Origin: Alphaproteobacteria bacterium
Lineage (GTDB): Bacteria; Myxococcota_A; UBA796; GCA-2862545
Length of the DNA: 64,000 nt
Assembly: GCA_020632925.1 (NCBI GenBank)
Contig: JACKER010000009.1
Coordinates: 372,001 to 436,000, forward strand
Direction: 5' to 3'
In this document: piece after piece, positions 24,982 to 34,947 of the stretch
Position numbering within the stretch: position 1 is the stretch's first letter
Layout of the letters: each line of letters begins with the position of its first letter
Notes under the pieces: generated by a model
What the model was told of the DNA's origin: nothing
Seen by the model: the letters and a program-made list of their open reading frames with translations, nothing else
Database searches by the model: none
Position numbers and translations under genes: made by a program

Positions 24982-26703
24982 ATGACCGGCACCTTCGCGG
25001 GGCTGGTTCGTCGGTACGGCGTCCCCTTCCTCCCCTGGTACCTCGTGGGGATGGTGGCGATCGTCGCCACGAACTGGCTGTCGGTCGAGATCCCGCTGGT
25101 CGTGGCGGGCGGCATCGACGGGCTGCAGGCGGGCGACCGAGGCGCCGCCTGGACCGCGGCGTGGGAGGTCGGCGCGATGGGCGCGTTCGTGCTCGTCGTT
25201 CGCACCGCCTCCCGGCTGTTGTTCTTCACCCCGGGCCGCCTGGTGGAGGCCCGCGTCCAGCACGACATGTTCGCGAGCCTCCTGCGGCAGGGTCCCTCCT
25301 TCTTCGCGAGGCTCCCCGCGGGCGACCTGTCGTCCCGGATGACGAGCGACGTGCAGAACGTGCGACTCCTGTTCGGCTTCGCCGCCCTCGGTGTCGTCAA
25401 CACCGTCATCGCCGTGCTGCTCACGAGCATCCAGATGATCCGGGTCTCGCCCGTGATCGCGCTGACCGCGGGCATCCCCCTGGTGCTGGCATTCCTCGGC
25501 ACCAGCGTCGCCGCGGGCCGCCTCCGCACCCTGACGCGCGAGGTGCAGGTCCAGCTCTCGCTCCTGTCCGACCGCGCGCTGGCGTCGTTCCAGGGGTCGG
25601 CCACGCTGCGGGCCTTCGGCGCGGAAGACGCTGTCGCCGAGCGGTTCGAGACGCACAACCAGGACGCCTCCCACGCGATGATCCGGCGCGCGACGAACCG
25701 CACCTGGGTGGGACCGCTGCTCGCGCTCGCCGCCGGCATCGACGTCTACCTGGCGCTCCGCCTCGGCGGTCCGGCCGTGGTGCGCGGCGAGATGAGCGTG
25801 GGCGACGTGGTCGCGTTCACCTCGCTCGTCGGGTACCTCGCGGGCCCGTTGCGCGCGTTCACGTTCACCCTCCTCGTCGTACGCATGGGCCAGGGCTCGG
25901 TCGACCGGGTGCTCGAGGTGCTGTACGCCGTCCCCGAGCGCACGGATCTGCCCGACCCGCGACCCGCGCCCGTCTCCGCGCCCGCGCTGAGGGTCCGGGG
26001 GCTCGGACTGTCGCTCGGCGAGTCGCGGGTGCTCGACGGCATCGATGTCGACGTGCCCGCGGGCGCCGTCCTCGGCGTCTTCGGCCCCACCGGGAGCGGC
26101 AAGACCACGCTGGTCCGCACGCTGCTCCGGCTGCACGACCCACCCGAGGGGACGATCCTGGTGGACGGCGTGGATCTGCGCGACATCGATCTGCTCGCGT
26201 GGCGGAGGGTCGCCACGCTCGTCCCCCAGCGCGCCTTCCTGTTCTCGCAGTCGCTGCTGGACAACATCGGGCTGGGCGATCTGTCCGAGGCCGACGTGCT
26301 CGCGCTGTGCGAGCGGACCCAGCTCGGACCCGACCTGAACGCGCTGCCGGAGGGGCTGCACACGGTCGTCGGGGAGGCCGGGCTCACGCTGTCCGGAGGG
26401 CAACGGCAGCGGGTCGCCCTCGCCCGCGGCCTCGCTCGCCCTTCGGTGCTGCTCGTGCTCGACGACGTGCTCTCCGCCGTGGACGCGACCACCGAGGCGG
26501 CGCTGGTCGCGGAGCTCTCGCGATCGCCGACCCGGCCCACCACGGTCATCGTGTCGAACCGTCTGTCCGCGCTGGAGCACGCCGACGTCGTCATCGTCCT
26601 CGAGCAGGGACGCTGCGTGGACCGTGGCACCCACGCCGAGCTCGTGGCGCGCGAGGGTCCCTACCGGCTCGCGTGGCTGGCGCAGACCGGAGCGGCCGCA
26701 TGA
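24982..26703 (+). CDS. ABC exporter, permease-ATPase fusion, subunit A (degenerate ATP site)
   Basis: 573 residues: six-helix exporter domain (about 1-320) then a nucleotide-binding domain with Walker A GPTGSGKTTLV, Q-loop VPQRAFLFS, signature LSGGQRQRVALARG and Walker B VLLVLDDVLSAVD. The Walker B Glu is Asp (LDD instead of LDE), as in the MdlA-type half of heterodimeric exporters. It is coupled (ATGA) to the second half-transporter gene, so the two form one exporter with one canonical and one degenerate ATPase site. Substrate unknown. Confidence 0.92.
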   Translation: MTGTFAGLVRRYGVPFLPWYLVGMVAIVATNWLSVEIPLVVAGGIDGLQAGDRGAAWTAAWEVGAMGAFVLVVRTASRLLFFTPGRLVEARVQHDMFASLLRQGPSFFARLPAGDLSSRMTSDVQNVRLLFGFAALGVVNTVIAVLLTSIQMIRVSPVIALTAGIPLVLAFLGTSVAAGRLRTLTREVQVQLSLLSDRALASFQGSATLRAFGAEDAVAERFETHNQDASHAMIRRATNRTWVGPLLALAAGIDVYLALRLGGPAVVRGEMSVGDVVAFTSLVGYLAGPLRAFTFTLLVVRMGQGSVDRVLEVLYAVPERTDLPDPRPAPVSAPALRVRGLGLSLGESRVLDGIDVDVPAGAVLGVFGPTGSGKTTLVRTLLRLHDPPEGTILVDGVDLRDIDLLAWRRVATLVPQRAFLFSQSLLDNIGLGDLSEADVLALCERTQLGPDLNALPEGLHTVVGEAGLTLSGGQRQRVALARGLARPSVLLVLDDVLSAVDATTEAALVAELSRSPTRPTTVIVSNRLSALEHADVVIVLEQGRCVDRGTHAELVAREGPYRLAWLAQTGAAA

Positions 26704-28421
26704 GGCGCGCGTTCGACCTGATGTGGCCCTCGGTCCGCCCCGACCTCGCCTGGTACGCCGTCGCGCTCGTCGCCGCACCGCTGTCCGCCGGTCTCACCGT
26801 GGTCCAGCCGTGGCTGCTCCGTCGGGCGCTCGACGAGGGGGTGGACGGCGGCGACCTCGATCTGCTCGTGTGGGCGTCGACCGGGTACCTCGTCGGGGCC
26901 GTCCTCTCCTTCGTGTTCGAGGGTGGGTACAACTGGGTGACCGCGATCGGCGCCAGCCGCACCGTCGCCCGGCTCCGGTCGCGCGTGTTCCGCCACGCGC
27001 TGTCGCTCGGGGCGAGCTTCTTCGACCGTGAGCCCACGGGCCGCCTGCTCTCGCGCGTGACCTCGGACGTGGACGCGCTCGCCGAGACGATCACCGCGGG
27101 CGCGGTGACGCTCGTGCTCGATCTGCTGCTGATCGCGGGCCTCGCGGGCCTGCTCGTGTGGATGGACCCCTGGCTGTCGTTGGTGTTGCTGACGGTGGCG
27201 CCGCCGCTGGCCGTCGTCCTCGAGCTCATCCGCCGCCGCATGCGGGTCGTGTTCGTCGCCGTCCGGACCCACCTCGCGGACCTGCTGGCCTACGCGGCCG
27301 AGCGCATCACGGGCGTCGAGGTGGTGCAGCTGTACGCCGCCGAGGAGGCGACGCTGCGCGCCTTCGACCAGCGGCTGGCGCGGTACCGCGAGGCGACCGT
27401 CTGGACCAACGTGTGGGACGCGCTGATGTTCGCGGTCGTCGACGCGACCACCGCGATCACGATGGCGATGATGCTCGCCTACGGCGCGTCGGAGCGCTTC
27501 GGCGACGTGGCGACCGTGGGGCTGCTCGCGGCCTTCGTCGACGGCGTCGGCAAGCTCTTCGGCCCGATCCGCGAGCTGTCGAACAAGGTGTCGGTGCTCC
27601 AGCGCGCGGCTGCCGCCGTCGACAAGCTCGGTGACCTCCTGCACAACCAGGAGCGGGTGAGCGACGGGACGCGGGATCTTCCCGAGACGGTCGGCGAGGT
27701 GGTCCTCGACGGGGTGACCTTCGGCTACCTCGACGGTGCGGACGTGCTCCAGGGCGTGTCCTTCGCCATCCGGCCGGGCGAGGTGGTGGCTCTCGTCGGG
27801 CGCACGGGCTCCGGCAAGTCCACGGTCGGCAAGCTCCTGCTGCGGGCCTACGGCGGGTACCGGGGCTCGCTGAAGGTCGACGGGATCGAGCTGTCCGATG
27901 TCCGCCACGCGAGCCTCAGGCGGAGGATCGGTGTCGTGCAGCAGGACGTGGTGCTGTTCCCGGACACCGTGCGATTCAACCTGGCGATGGGCGAGCCGAT
28001 CCCCGACGAGCGACTGTGGGAGGCGCTCCGGCGCGCCCAGGCCGACGACGTCGTCCGGCGGCTCGGGGGCCTCGATGCCAGGGTCGAGCACGGGGGCCGC
28101 AACCTGTCGGTCGGCGAGGGTCAGCTGTTGGCGTTCGCGCGGGTGCTCTGCCGAGACACGCCTCTGGTGGTGCTGGACGAGGCCACCGCGTCCGTCGACT
28201 CCCTGACGGAGCAGCGGATCCAGGACGCCACGCGCGAGCTCCTGCGAGACCGCACCGTGCTCGTCGTGGCCCACCGGTTGTCGACGGTCATGGACGCGGA
28301 TCGCATCGTGGTGATGGAGGCCGGGCGTGTGCTCGAGCAGGGGCGCCACGACGAGCTGCTGGCGCGGGGTGGGCGGTACGCGGATCTGGTCCACGCCTCC
28401 GCGTCCCTCGGCGCCGCCTGA
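26700..28421 (+). CDS. ABC exporter, permease-ATPase fusion, subunit B (MdlB-like)
   Basis: 573 residues with six predicted membrane helices and an ATPase domain: Walker A GRTGSGKSTVGK, Q-loop VVQQDVVLFP, signature LSVGEGQLLAFARVL (non-canonical LSVGE in place of LSGGQ, as in MdlB-type proteins) and Walker B VVLDEATASVD with the catalytic Glu. The H-loop is VVAHRLST. ATG 26700 overlaps the stop of subunit A. Probably exports a lipid, peptide or drug-like molecule across the inner membrane. Confidence 0.92.
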   Translation: MRRAFDLMWPSVRPDLAWYAVALVAAPLSAGLTVVQPWLLRRALDEGVDGGDLDLLVWASTGYLVGAVLSFVFEGGYNWVTAIGASRTVARLRSRVFRHALSLGASFFDREPTGRLLSRVTSDVDALAETITAGAVTLVLDLLLIAGLAGLLVWMDPWLSLVLLTVAPPLAVVLELIRRRMRVVFVAVRTHLADLLAYAAERITGVEVVQLYAAEEATLRAFDQRLARYREATVWTNVWDALMFAVVDATTAITMAMMLAYGASERFGDVATVGLLAAFVDGVGKLFGPIRELSNKVSVLQRAAAAVDKLGDLLHNQERVSDGTRDLPETVGEVVLDGVTFGYLDGADVLQGVSFAIRPGEVVALVGRTGSGKSTVGKLLLRAYGGYRGSLKVDGIELSDVRHASLRRRIGVVQQDVVLFPDTVRFNLAMGEPIPDERLWEALRRAQADDVVRRLGGLDARVEHGGRNLSVGEGQLLAFARVLCRDTPLVVLDEATASVDSLTEQRIQDATRELLRDRTVLVVAHRLSTVMDADRIVVMEAGRVLEQGRHDELLARGGRYADLVHASASLGAA

Positions 28422-28447
28422 ACGGAATCGGCCGGAGTGACCTGGAT

Positions 28448-29458
28448 TCACCCGCCGGCGGCCCAGGTGCGCAGCGCGCGCATCGCGAGTCGTACCGGCA
28501 CCACCGACAGCGCCTCGTCCGGCACCTCGGTCAACCCGCGGAACGCGGCGGTGCGGTCCTCGCGGAGCTCGAGCGTCGCGGCCGCGAGATCGGTCAGGGC
28601 CAACCACGTCGGCGCGCAGGCCAGGCGCTCCTCGGCCGTCGCGATGGCGTCCCGCGCCTCGCCCACGCGCCCCTCGCGCGCCGCCAGCATCGCGACGGTC
28701 GCCCAGGCCACACCCTCGTCCAGCCTCAGCGTCGAGCTGCTCGCCAGCTCGGCGGCAGCGCTCGCCTCCAGCCAGGCCGCATCGAGAGCGCCCCGATCCA
28801 GCCGCGCCCTCGCGACCCCCAGCCGCAGCTCGACCTCGGCCCAGGGCGGGGTCCCGTCGGTGACCGCCAACCCACGGCCGTAGGCCCGGATGGCCTCCTT
28901 CGCGCTGCCGCGCTCGAGCAGGAGGTGTCCTGCGGCGGCGGCGAGGTCGACGATCAACGACGGGTCCCCGGTGCGTTCCACGGCGGGCCAGAGCATGCGT
29001 ACCTGGGTGAACGCATCGTCGAGGCGCCCCGCGGCGTGGTGGGCGCGCAGGAGGAGCAGCATCGCCCGGACCTCGAAGGCGTCGTCGCCAGCCGCGACGT
29101 GGGCGGCAGCAGCCTCTCCGAGCAGCTCCACGGCGATCTCAGGTCGCCCGCGGAGGAGTGCCAGCCCAGCGAGCTCCTGTCGGGTCAGGGCCACCAGGCG
29201 CTCGTCGCCGTCGAGCAGGTGCCGCGCCAGCGCCGACGACAGCTGCTCGTGCGCGTCGGTCACCTCGCCCATCGTCCGAAGGATCCGTCCGAGCGTCGTC
29301 CGGACCGAGGCCACGGCCGTGGGCGAACCTGCCGCGAGCTGCAGGGCCAGCGCCTCCTCGCAGGCTCCCCGTGCCTCCACCAGCCTCCCCTCCCTCCACA
29401 GGCGGGCGGTGGACCAGGCGAGGAAGGCGGCACGCTGCTGTGCGGTCGTCGTGTCCAT
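28448..29458 (-). CDS. TPR-like helical protein
   Basis: 336 residues from ATG 29458, entirely helical, with repeated TPR-like pairs: RGACEEALALQLAAGSPTAV, TDAHEQLSSALARHLLDGDE, EAIRAYGRGLAVTDGTPP and ARARLDRGALDAAWLEASA. There is no signal or membrane helix. It is a likely protein-interaction scaffold. Divergent from the S10 peptidase (45-base gap) and convergent with the ABC exporter genes. Confidence 0.75.
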   Translation of the reverse strand: MDTTTAQQRAAFLAWSTARLWREGRLVEARGACEEALALQLAAGSPTAVASVRTTLGRILRTMGEVTDAHEQLSSALARHLLDGDERLVALTRQELAGLALLRGRPEIAVELLGEAAAAHVAAGDDAFEVRAMLLLLRAHHAAGRLDDAFTQVRMLWPAVERTGDPSLIVDLAAAAGHLLLERGSAKEAIRAYGRGLAVTDGTPPWAEVELRLGVARARLDRGALDAAWLEASAAAELASSSTLRLDEGVAWATVAMLAAREGRVGEARDAIATAEERLACAPTWLALTDLAAATLELREDRTAAFRGLTEVPDEALSVVPVRLAMRALRTWAAGG

Positions 29459-29503
29459 CGAGCGCAGGTATCCGCGCGCCGCCACGCCGTGTACGCTGCG
29501 CGC

Positions 29504-30976
29504 ATGTCGGACAAGAACCCCCTCGTCGTCGCCACCGCCGAAGACCTCAAGCAGGCGCTCCAGCCCTCGGTGAAGGAGCCGCCCGCGGAGAAGGTCTCCA
29601 CCACCCGCCACGAGGTCGTGATCGACGGCGTCACCGTCGCATACACCGCCACCGCGGGCACCCTGCCGGTCCGCCTGGAGGACAAGAAGAAGCCCGCGGG
29701 CAAGCTCTTCTACGTCTCCTACGTGCGCGAGGGCGTGGAGAGCACGCAGCGTCCCGTGGCGTTCTGCTTCAACGGCGGTCCTGGCAGCTCCTCCGTCTGG
29801 CTGCACATGGGCTGCCTCGGCCCGATGCGGGTCGTGGCCGACGTCGACCACCGCGCCGCGCCCTCCATGGTGGCCGTCGACAACCCGTACTCGCTGCTCG
29901 ACCGCTGTGACCTCGTCTTCGTCGATCCGATGTCGACGGGGCACTCGCGTCCCGACGAGGGCGAGGGCGAGGACTACCACGGGGTCACGCCCGACCTCGA
30001 GTCCGTCGGCGACTTCATCCGCCGCTGGACCACGCGCAACAACCGCTGGGCCAGCCCCAAGCTCGTCGTCGGCGAGAGCTACGGCACCACCCGCGCGGCG
30101 GCGCTGGCCCGGCACCTGCAGGACCGGTACGGCATGTTCGTCGACGGCCTGGTGCTGATCTCGCTCGCGCTCCAGTTCCAGACGCTGATCTTCGAGAACA
30201 ACGATCTGGCCTACGTCCTGTACGTGCCCGCCTACACGGCGACCGCCGCCTACCACGGGCGGGTCGAGACGGACGACGTGGACGCGCTGGTCGCCGACGC
30301 CACCCGCTGGGCCTTCGACCACTACATGCCAGCGCTCCTGCGAGGCTCCGCCCTCCCCGTCGCCGACCGTCGCGCCGTGGCCGCGCAGCTCGCCGCCTAC
30401 CTCGGCGTGGACGTGGACTATGTCCTTCGCTGCGACCTGCGCGTCGACCTCGGACGCTTCTGCCGCGAGCTGCTCCGCGACCGACGACTGGCCGTGGGCC
30501 GCCTGGACAGCCGCTTCACCGGCGCGGTGGCCGACGCCCAGCAGGACCGCCTCGAGGCGGACCCGAGCCTGTCGGGGCTGATGGGCCAGTACACGAGCGC
30601 CCTGCACCATCACCTGCGGTCGCGCCTCGCCTGGGACGAGGAGGACGTCTACGAGATCCTCAACCTCAAGGCGAACCAGGCCTGGAAGTTCCGGGAGTAC
30701 AACGAGTACCTCGACGTGACGGGTGACCTGCGCACCGCGATGCTCGACAACCCCCACCTCGACGTGCTCGTCGCGAGCGGGACCTACGACCTCGCGACGC
30801 CCGTGACCGCCAGCGACTACACCATCGCCCACCTGGGCGCGGGCCTCGAGCAGCGGGTGGTGCACCACAAGTACCCGGCCGGGCACATGATGTACGCGCA
30901 CGAGCCCTCGCTCGCGCGGCTCCGCGTCGACCTCTGCCGGTTCCTGGGCCGCACGGGCGACCGCCGCGCCAGCTGA
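29504..30976 (+). CDS. Serine carboxypeptidase-like (S10 family) peptidase
   Basis: 490 residues. S10 hallmarks are the oxyanion segment FCFNGGPGSSSVWLHMG, DRCDLVFVDPMSTGHS, the nucleophile VVGESYGTTRAAA, the catalytic Asp region VASGTYDLATP and the final His in YPAGHMMYAHE. S10 enzymes remove C-terminal residues from peptides at acidic pH. No signal peptide is seen, so it appears cytoplasmic, unusual compared with secreted eukaryotic carboxypeptidases but common for bacterial S10-like proteins. ATG 29504. Confidence 0.88.
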   Translation: MSDKNPLVVATAEDLKQALQPSVKEPPAEKVSTTRHEVVIDGVTVAYTATAGTLPVRLEDKKKPAGKLFYVSYVREGVESTQRPVAFCFNGGPGSSSVWLHMGCLGPMRVVADVDHRAAPSMVAVDNPYSLLDRCDLVFVDPMSTGHSRPDEGEGEDYHGVTPDLESVGDFIRRWTTRNNRWASPKLVVGESYGTTRAAALARHLQDRYGMFVDGLVLISLALQFQTLIFENNDLAYVLYVPAYTATAAYHGRVETDDVDALVADATRWAFDHYMPALLRGSALPVADRRAVAAQLAAYLGVDVDYVLRCDLRVDLGRFCRELLRDRRLAVGRLDSRFTGAVADAQQDRLEADPSLSGLMGQYTSALHHHLRSRLAWDEEDVYEILNLKANQAWKFREYNEYLDVTGDLRTAMLDNPHLDVLVASGTYDLATPVTASDYTIAHLGAGLEQRVVHHKYPAGHMMYAHEPSLARLRVDLCRFLGRTGDRRAS

Positions 30977-30978
30977 AC

Positions 30979-31010
30979 GGGCTACGGGCTTCGGGCTTCG
31001 GGCTTCGGGC
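30979..31010 (+). repeat. Heptamer array GGGCTTC (left border of repeat island)
   Basis: Starts three bases after the S10 peptidase stop: GGGCTAC once, then GGGCTTC three times, then GGGC. The unit is the reverse complement of the GAAGCCC unit at 31677-31760, so the island is bordered by inverted heptamer arrays. Confidence 0.9.
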
Positions 31011-31042
31011 CACTGGCGTTCTGGTGTCGCGGTGTGTGTGTC

Positions 31043-31303
31043 CGCGGACCCGCAGCCCCCTCGCCAATCCCCGTTCCCCTGCTACCGCGCCGGCCCGTTC
31101 CCCGCAGATTCGCTGGCCGCTGCCCGCCCCCGTTCCGGCAGATTCGCTGCCCGCCCCCGTCCTCCGCAGAACGCAGACGTTCCGGCTGCCCCTCGGGGGG
31201 AGGATTCGATGCGACCGAACCGATGGACGAGAAACAAGGACCGAACACCCACGGTTGTCAGGAGGACACGAGCTGGAAATGATCAATGATCAAGTCCTGA
31301 CAC
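31043..31303. repeat. Long direct repeat, copy A
   Basis: About 260 bases that align with copy B (31347-31631). Both share the opening CCCCCTCGCCAATCCCC, a central GTCCTCCGCAGAACGCAGAC, ACCGAACACCCACGGTTGTC and the end GATCAATGATCAAGTCCTGA. No coding-like frame is seen in either direction. The island 30977-31774 holds no gene I can support. Confidence 0.85.
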
Positions 31304-31346
31304 CCGGGTGCCCCGCGATGACACCCGAGTGCCTGAACCCACGGCG

Positions 31347-31631
31347 ACCGCAGACCCGCTGCCCCCTCGCCAATCCCCACTCCCACCGGCCTACGCGTCG
31401 CCCGTTCCCCGCACATTCGCTGCCCGCTGCCCGCTGCCCGCTGCCCGCCGCCGTTCCGGCAGATTCGCTGCCCACCCCCGTCCTCCGCAGAACGCAGACG
31501 TTCCGGCTGCCCCTCGGGAGGAGGATTCGAAGCGACCGAAGCCGATGGACGAGAAGCAAGGACCGAACACCCACGGTTGTCCCCCGCGGAGGACACGAGC
31601 TGGAAATGATCAATGATCAAGTCCTGACACC
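31347..31631. repeat. Long direct repeat, copy B
   Basis: Second copy of the segment at 31043-31303, longer mainly because of four tandem CTGCCCG heptamers. Differs by scattered substitutions and small indels, so the duplication is not brand new. Confidence 0.85.
31420..31447 (+). repeat. Heptamer array CTGCCCG x4
   Basis: Four exact tandem CTGCCCG units inside copy B; copy A has only one comparable unit at this place, showing array-length change after duplication. Confidence 0.9.
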
Positions 31632-31676
31632 AGAGTGCCTGACGCAATGATCAAGTCCTGACACCAGAGTGCCTGA
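31613..31676. repeat. Short direct repeats around AAGTCCTGACACC
   Basis: ATGATCAAGTCCTGACACC followed by (A/C)G(A/G)GTGCC occurs at about 31286, 31613 and 31648; the last two are nearly identical over 30 bases and lie 35 bases apart. They resemble REP-type intergenic repeats in style, but no REP transposase gene is in the window. Confidence 0.65.
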
Positions 31677-31760
31677 AGCCCAAAGCCCGAAGCCCGAAGC
31701 CCGAAGCCCGAAGCCCGAAGCCCGAAGCCTGTAGCCTGTAGCCTGTAGCCTGTAGCCTGC
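31677..31760 (+). repeat. Heptamer array AGCCCGA/AGCCTGT (right border of repeat island)
   Basis: Twelve consecutive heptamers: AGCCCAA, six AGCCCGA, four AGCCTGT and AGCCTGC. The array ends 14 bases before the EttA stop codon. The AGCCCGA block is inverted relative to the left array at 30979-31010. Confidence 0.95.
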
Positions 31761-31774
31761 GTGTGGCCCGTGGC

Positions 31775-33457
<1,683 letters not shown>

Positions 33458-33596
33458 GCCCCACCCTCCGAAGTCGCTGGATCTAATCCGCCCGGGCCCG
33501 GAGCGGGAGCTGTCGTCGGCCGCCAGCACCGGTCAACGCCCGTCACGCCCGGTGGTCGGCGCGCGCAGGGTGCGCAGTCCAGGGACGGGAGTGACC

Positions 33597-33911
33597 ATGA
33601 TCGTCCTGTCCAACCTCTTCGTGGCCGGCGGCCAGCTCGTCCACGGCCTGTTCCAGCTCGCGTGGTGGGTGCTGATGGCGCGCATCGTGCTGTCCTGGCT
33701 CCGACCGCAGCCCTCCAACGACCTGTTGCGGAGCCTCGTCGTCGGGGTCTACCGCCTCACCGACCCCGTGCTGGACCGCGTTCGCCGCGCCCTGCCCTTC
33801 CTGGTCGTGAGCGGCCTCGATCTCACGCCCATCGCCGTGTTCTTCGCCATGGGCTTCGCGGACCGGTTCCTGACCTCGACGCTGATCCAGGTGGGGCAGC
33901 AGCTCGCCTGA
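33597..33911 (+). CDS. YggT-family membrane protein
   Basis: 104 residues with two hydrophobic YggT-type segments: LFQLAWWVLMARIVLSWLRP followed by VVGVYRLTDPVLDRVRRALP, and GLDLTPIAVFFAMGFADRFL. The RIVLSW...LTDPVL pattern is characteristic of the family, whose members act in envelope stress and osmotic tolerance but whose mechanism is not settled. ATG 33597 chosen; GTG 33591 is an in-frame alternative. Confidence 0.82.
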   Translation: MIVLSNLFVAGGQLVHGLFQLAWWVLMARIVLSWLRPQPSNDLLRSLVVGVYRLTDPVLDRVRRALPFLVVSGLDLTPIAVFFAMGFADRFLTSTLIQVGQQLA

Positions 33912-33915
33912 ACCG

Positions 33916-34848
33916 TCAGTGGGGCCCGATGGGCAGTGGCACCGTGGAGCTGACCTCGAGGTCGACCGGCACGCCACCCGCGTCGACTCGGGCACCCCGG
34001 TACCGCGTGATGCGGTGGTACAGGATGCACGACCCACAGGACCACGTGCCGTTCATGACGGCGTCGAGCAGGGTCGCGGGGACGACGAGCGTGCCGGTGT
34101 CGGGCAGATCGCACTCCACCACCTCCGGCGTGAGCCGGTGGGCGTAGTCGGAGGCGAAGCGGGCGCGGATCCGGCTCCCGGGGTCCGTCGTCGGCCAGGT
34201 GAGCACGAGGTCCACACCCTCGCTCCATGAGGGAAGCGGGTCGAGCTGCAGCGGCGCCACCCCGCAGGTGGCGGCGGCGAACGGGGGCAGGTCGTCCCCC
34301 TCCGCGGACACCGTCACCACGTCGCTCGGCCCGGGGAGCGCCGTGGGCACGGCGGCGTCGTAGAACAGGGAGCCTGCCCGCGGCGCGAGCGTGGTGACGC
34401 CGGACACACCGCCGAACGTCAGGGTCCCGGCGAGCAGTCGGGAGGGGAACGGGGCGCACACGTCCTGCCCCACACACTCGTCGGGGGGTGTGCAGCCCGC
34501 GACGCAGCTCGGCACCGGCATCGTGAGCAAGCGGCACATCCCCGAGCTCGCCGTCTCCTCGAGCACCCAGGGCAGCGGCCCGTCCAGCAGGTCGACCGAC
34601 ACCACCGGCGCGGTCACCGCGATCGTCGCGGGTCGCGCCACGAAGTGCGGCGTCGGGTCGGTGTCGTCACAGGCGACCGTTGCGCCGGTGTCGGTGTCCG
34701 TGTCGGTGTCCGTGTCGGTGTCCGTGTCCGTGTCGGTGTCGGTGTCGGTGTCGGTGTCCGTGTCCGCGTCGGTGTCGACATCCGTGTCCACCTCGTCGGT
34801 GTCCGCGCGGGTGGTGTCGTGACGGCAGGCCAGGAGGAGCAGCAGCAT
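33916..34848 (-). CDS. Asp-Thr-repeat lipoprotein
   Basis: 310 residues with an extremely short signal peptide MLLLLLAC (lipobox Cys at 8), a (DT)n spacer of about 20 Asp-Thr pairs, then a Cys-containing domain (about 55-310) including GMCRLLTMPVPSCVAGCTPP and GTWSCGSCILYHRITRYRG. Lipid-anchored surface proteins with an acidic Asp-Thr stalk are common in myxobacteria-like genomes. The DT stalk probably holds the domain away from the outer membrane. The domain itself matches no family I can name. Confidence 0.78.
   Translation of the reverse strand: MLLLLLACRHDTTRADTDEVDTDVDTDADTDTDTDTDTDTDTDTDTDTDTDTDTGATVACDDTDPTPHFVARPATIAVTAPVVSVDLLDGPLPWVLEETASSGMCRLLTMPVPSCVAGCTPPDECVGQDVCAPFPSRLLAGTLTFGGVSGVTTLAPRAGSLFYDAAVPTALPGPSDVVTVSAEGDDLPPFAAATCGVAPLQLDPLPSWSEGVDLVLTWPTTDPGSRIRARFASDYAHRLTPEVVECDLPDTGTLVVPATLLDAVMNGTWSCGSCILYHRITRYRGARVDAGGVPVDLEVSSTVPLPIGPH
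34687..34800 (-). repeat. Hexamer coding repeat for Asp-Thr stalk
   Basis: About 19 consecutive or near-consecutive hexamers of GTGTCC/GTGTCG type on the plus strand (GACACN/GACACG on the coding strand) encode the DT stalk. Since the unit is two codons, gain or loss changes stalk length without a frameshift. Confidence 0.85.
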
Positions 34849-34947
34849 CTCCCGACCATGCCACGGGCCAGGCGCGACCGCTGCCGGACGTTACGTCGCG
34901 TGACCCCTGTGGTCGGCAGGACTCCGACGGCCGGCTAGGCTGTCCGC

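Noticed and set aside
31024..31650. Coding frame of 208 residues across the repeat island
   Set aside because: It reads through duplicated noncoding sequence, is similar in several frames and has no recognisable domain.
30979..31760. CRISPR array
   Set aside because: Units are 7 bp and contiguous without spacers, and the longer repeats are only two diverged copies; no cas gene is nearby.
34687..34800. Minisatellite or CRISPR-like repeat unrelated to a gene
   Set aside because: The hexamer is in frame with a lipoprotein gene and encodes the Asp-Thr stalk.
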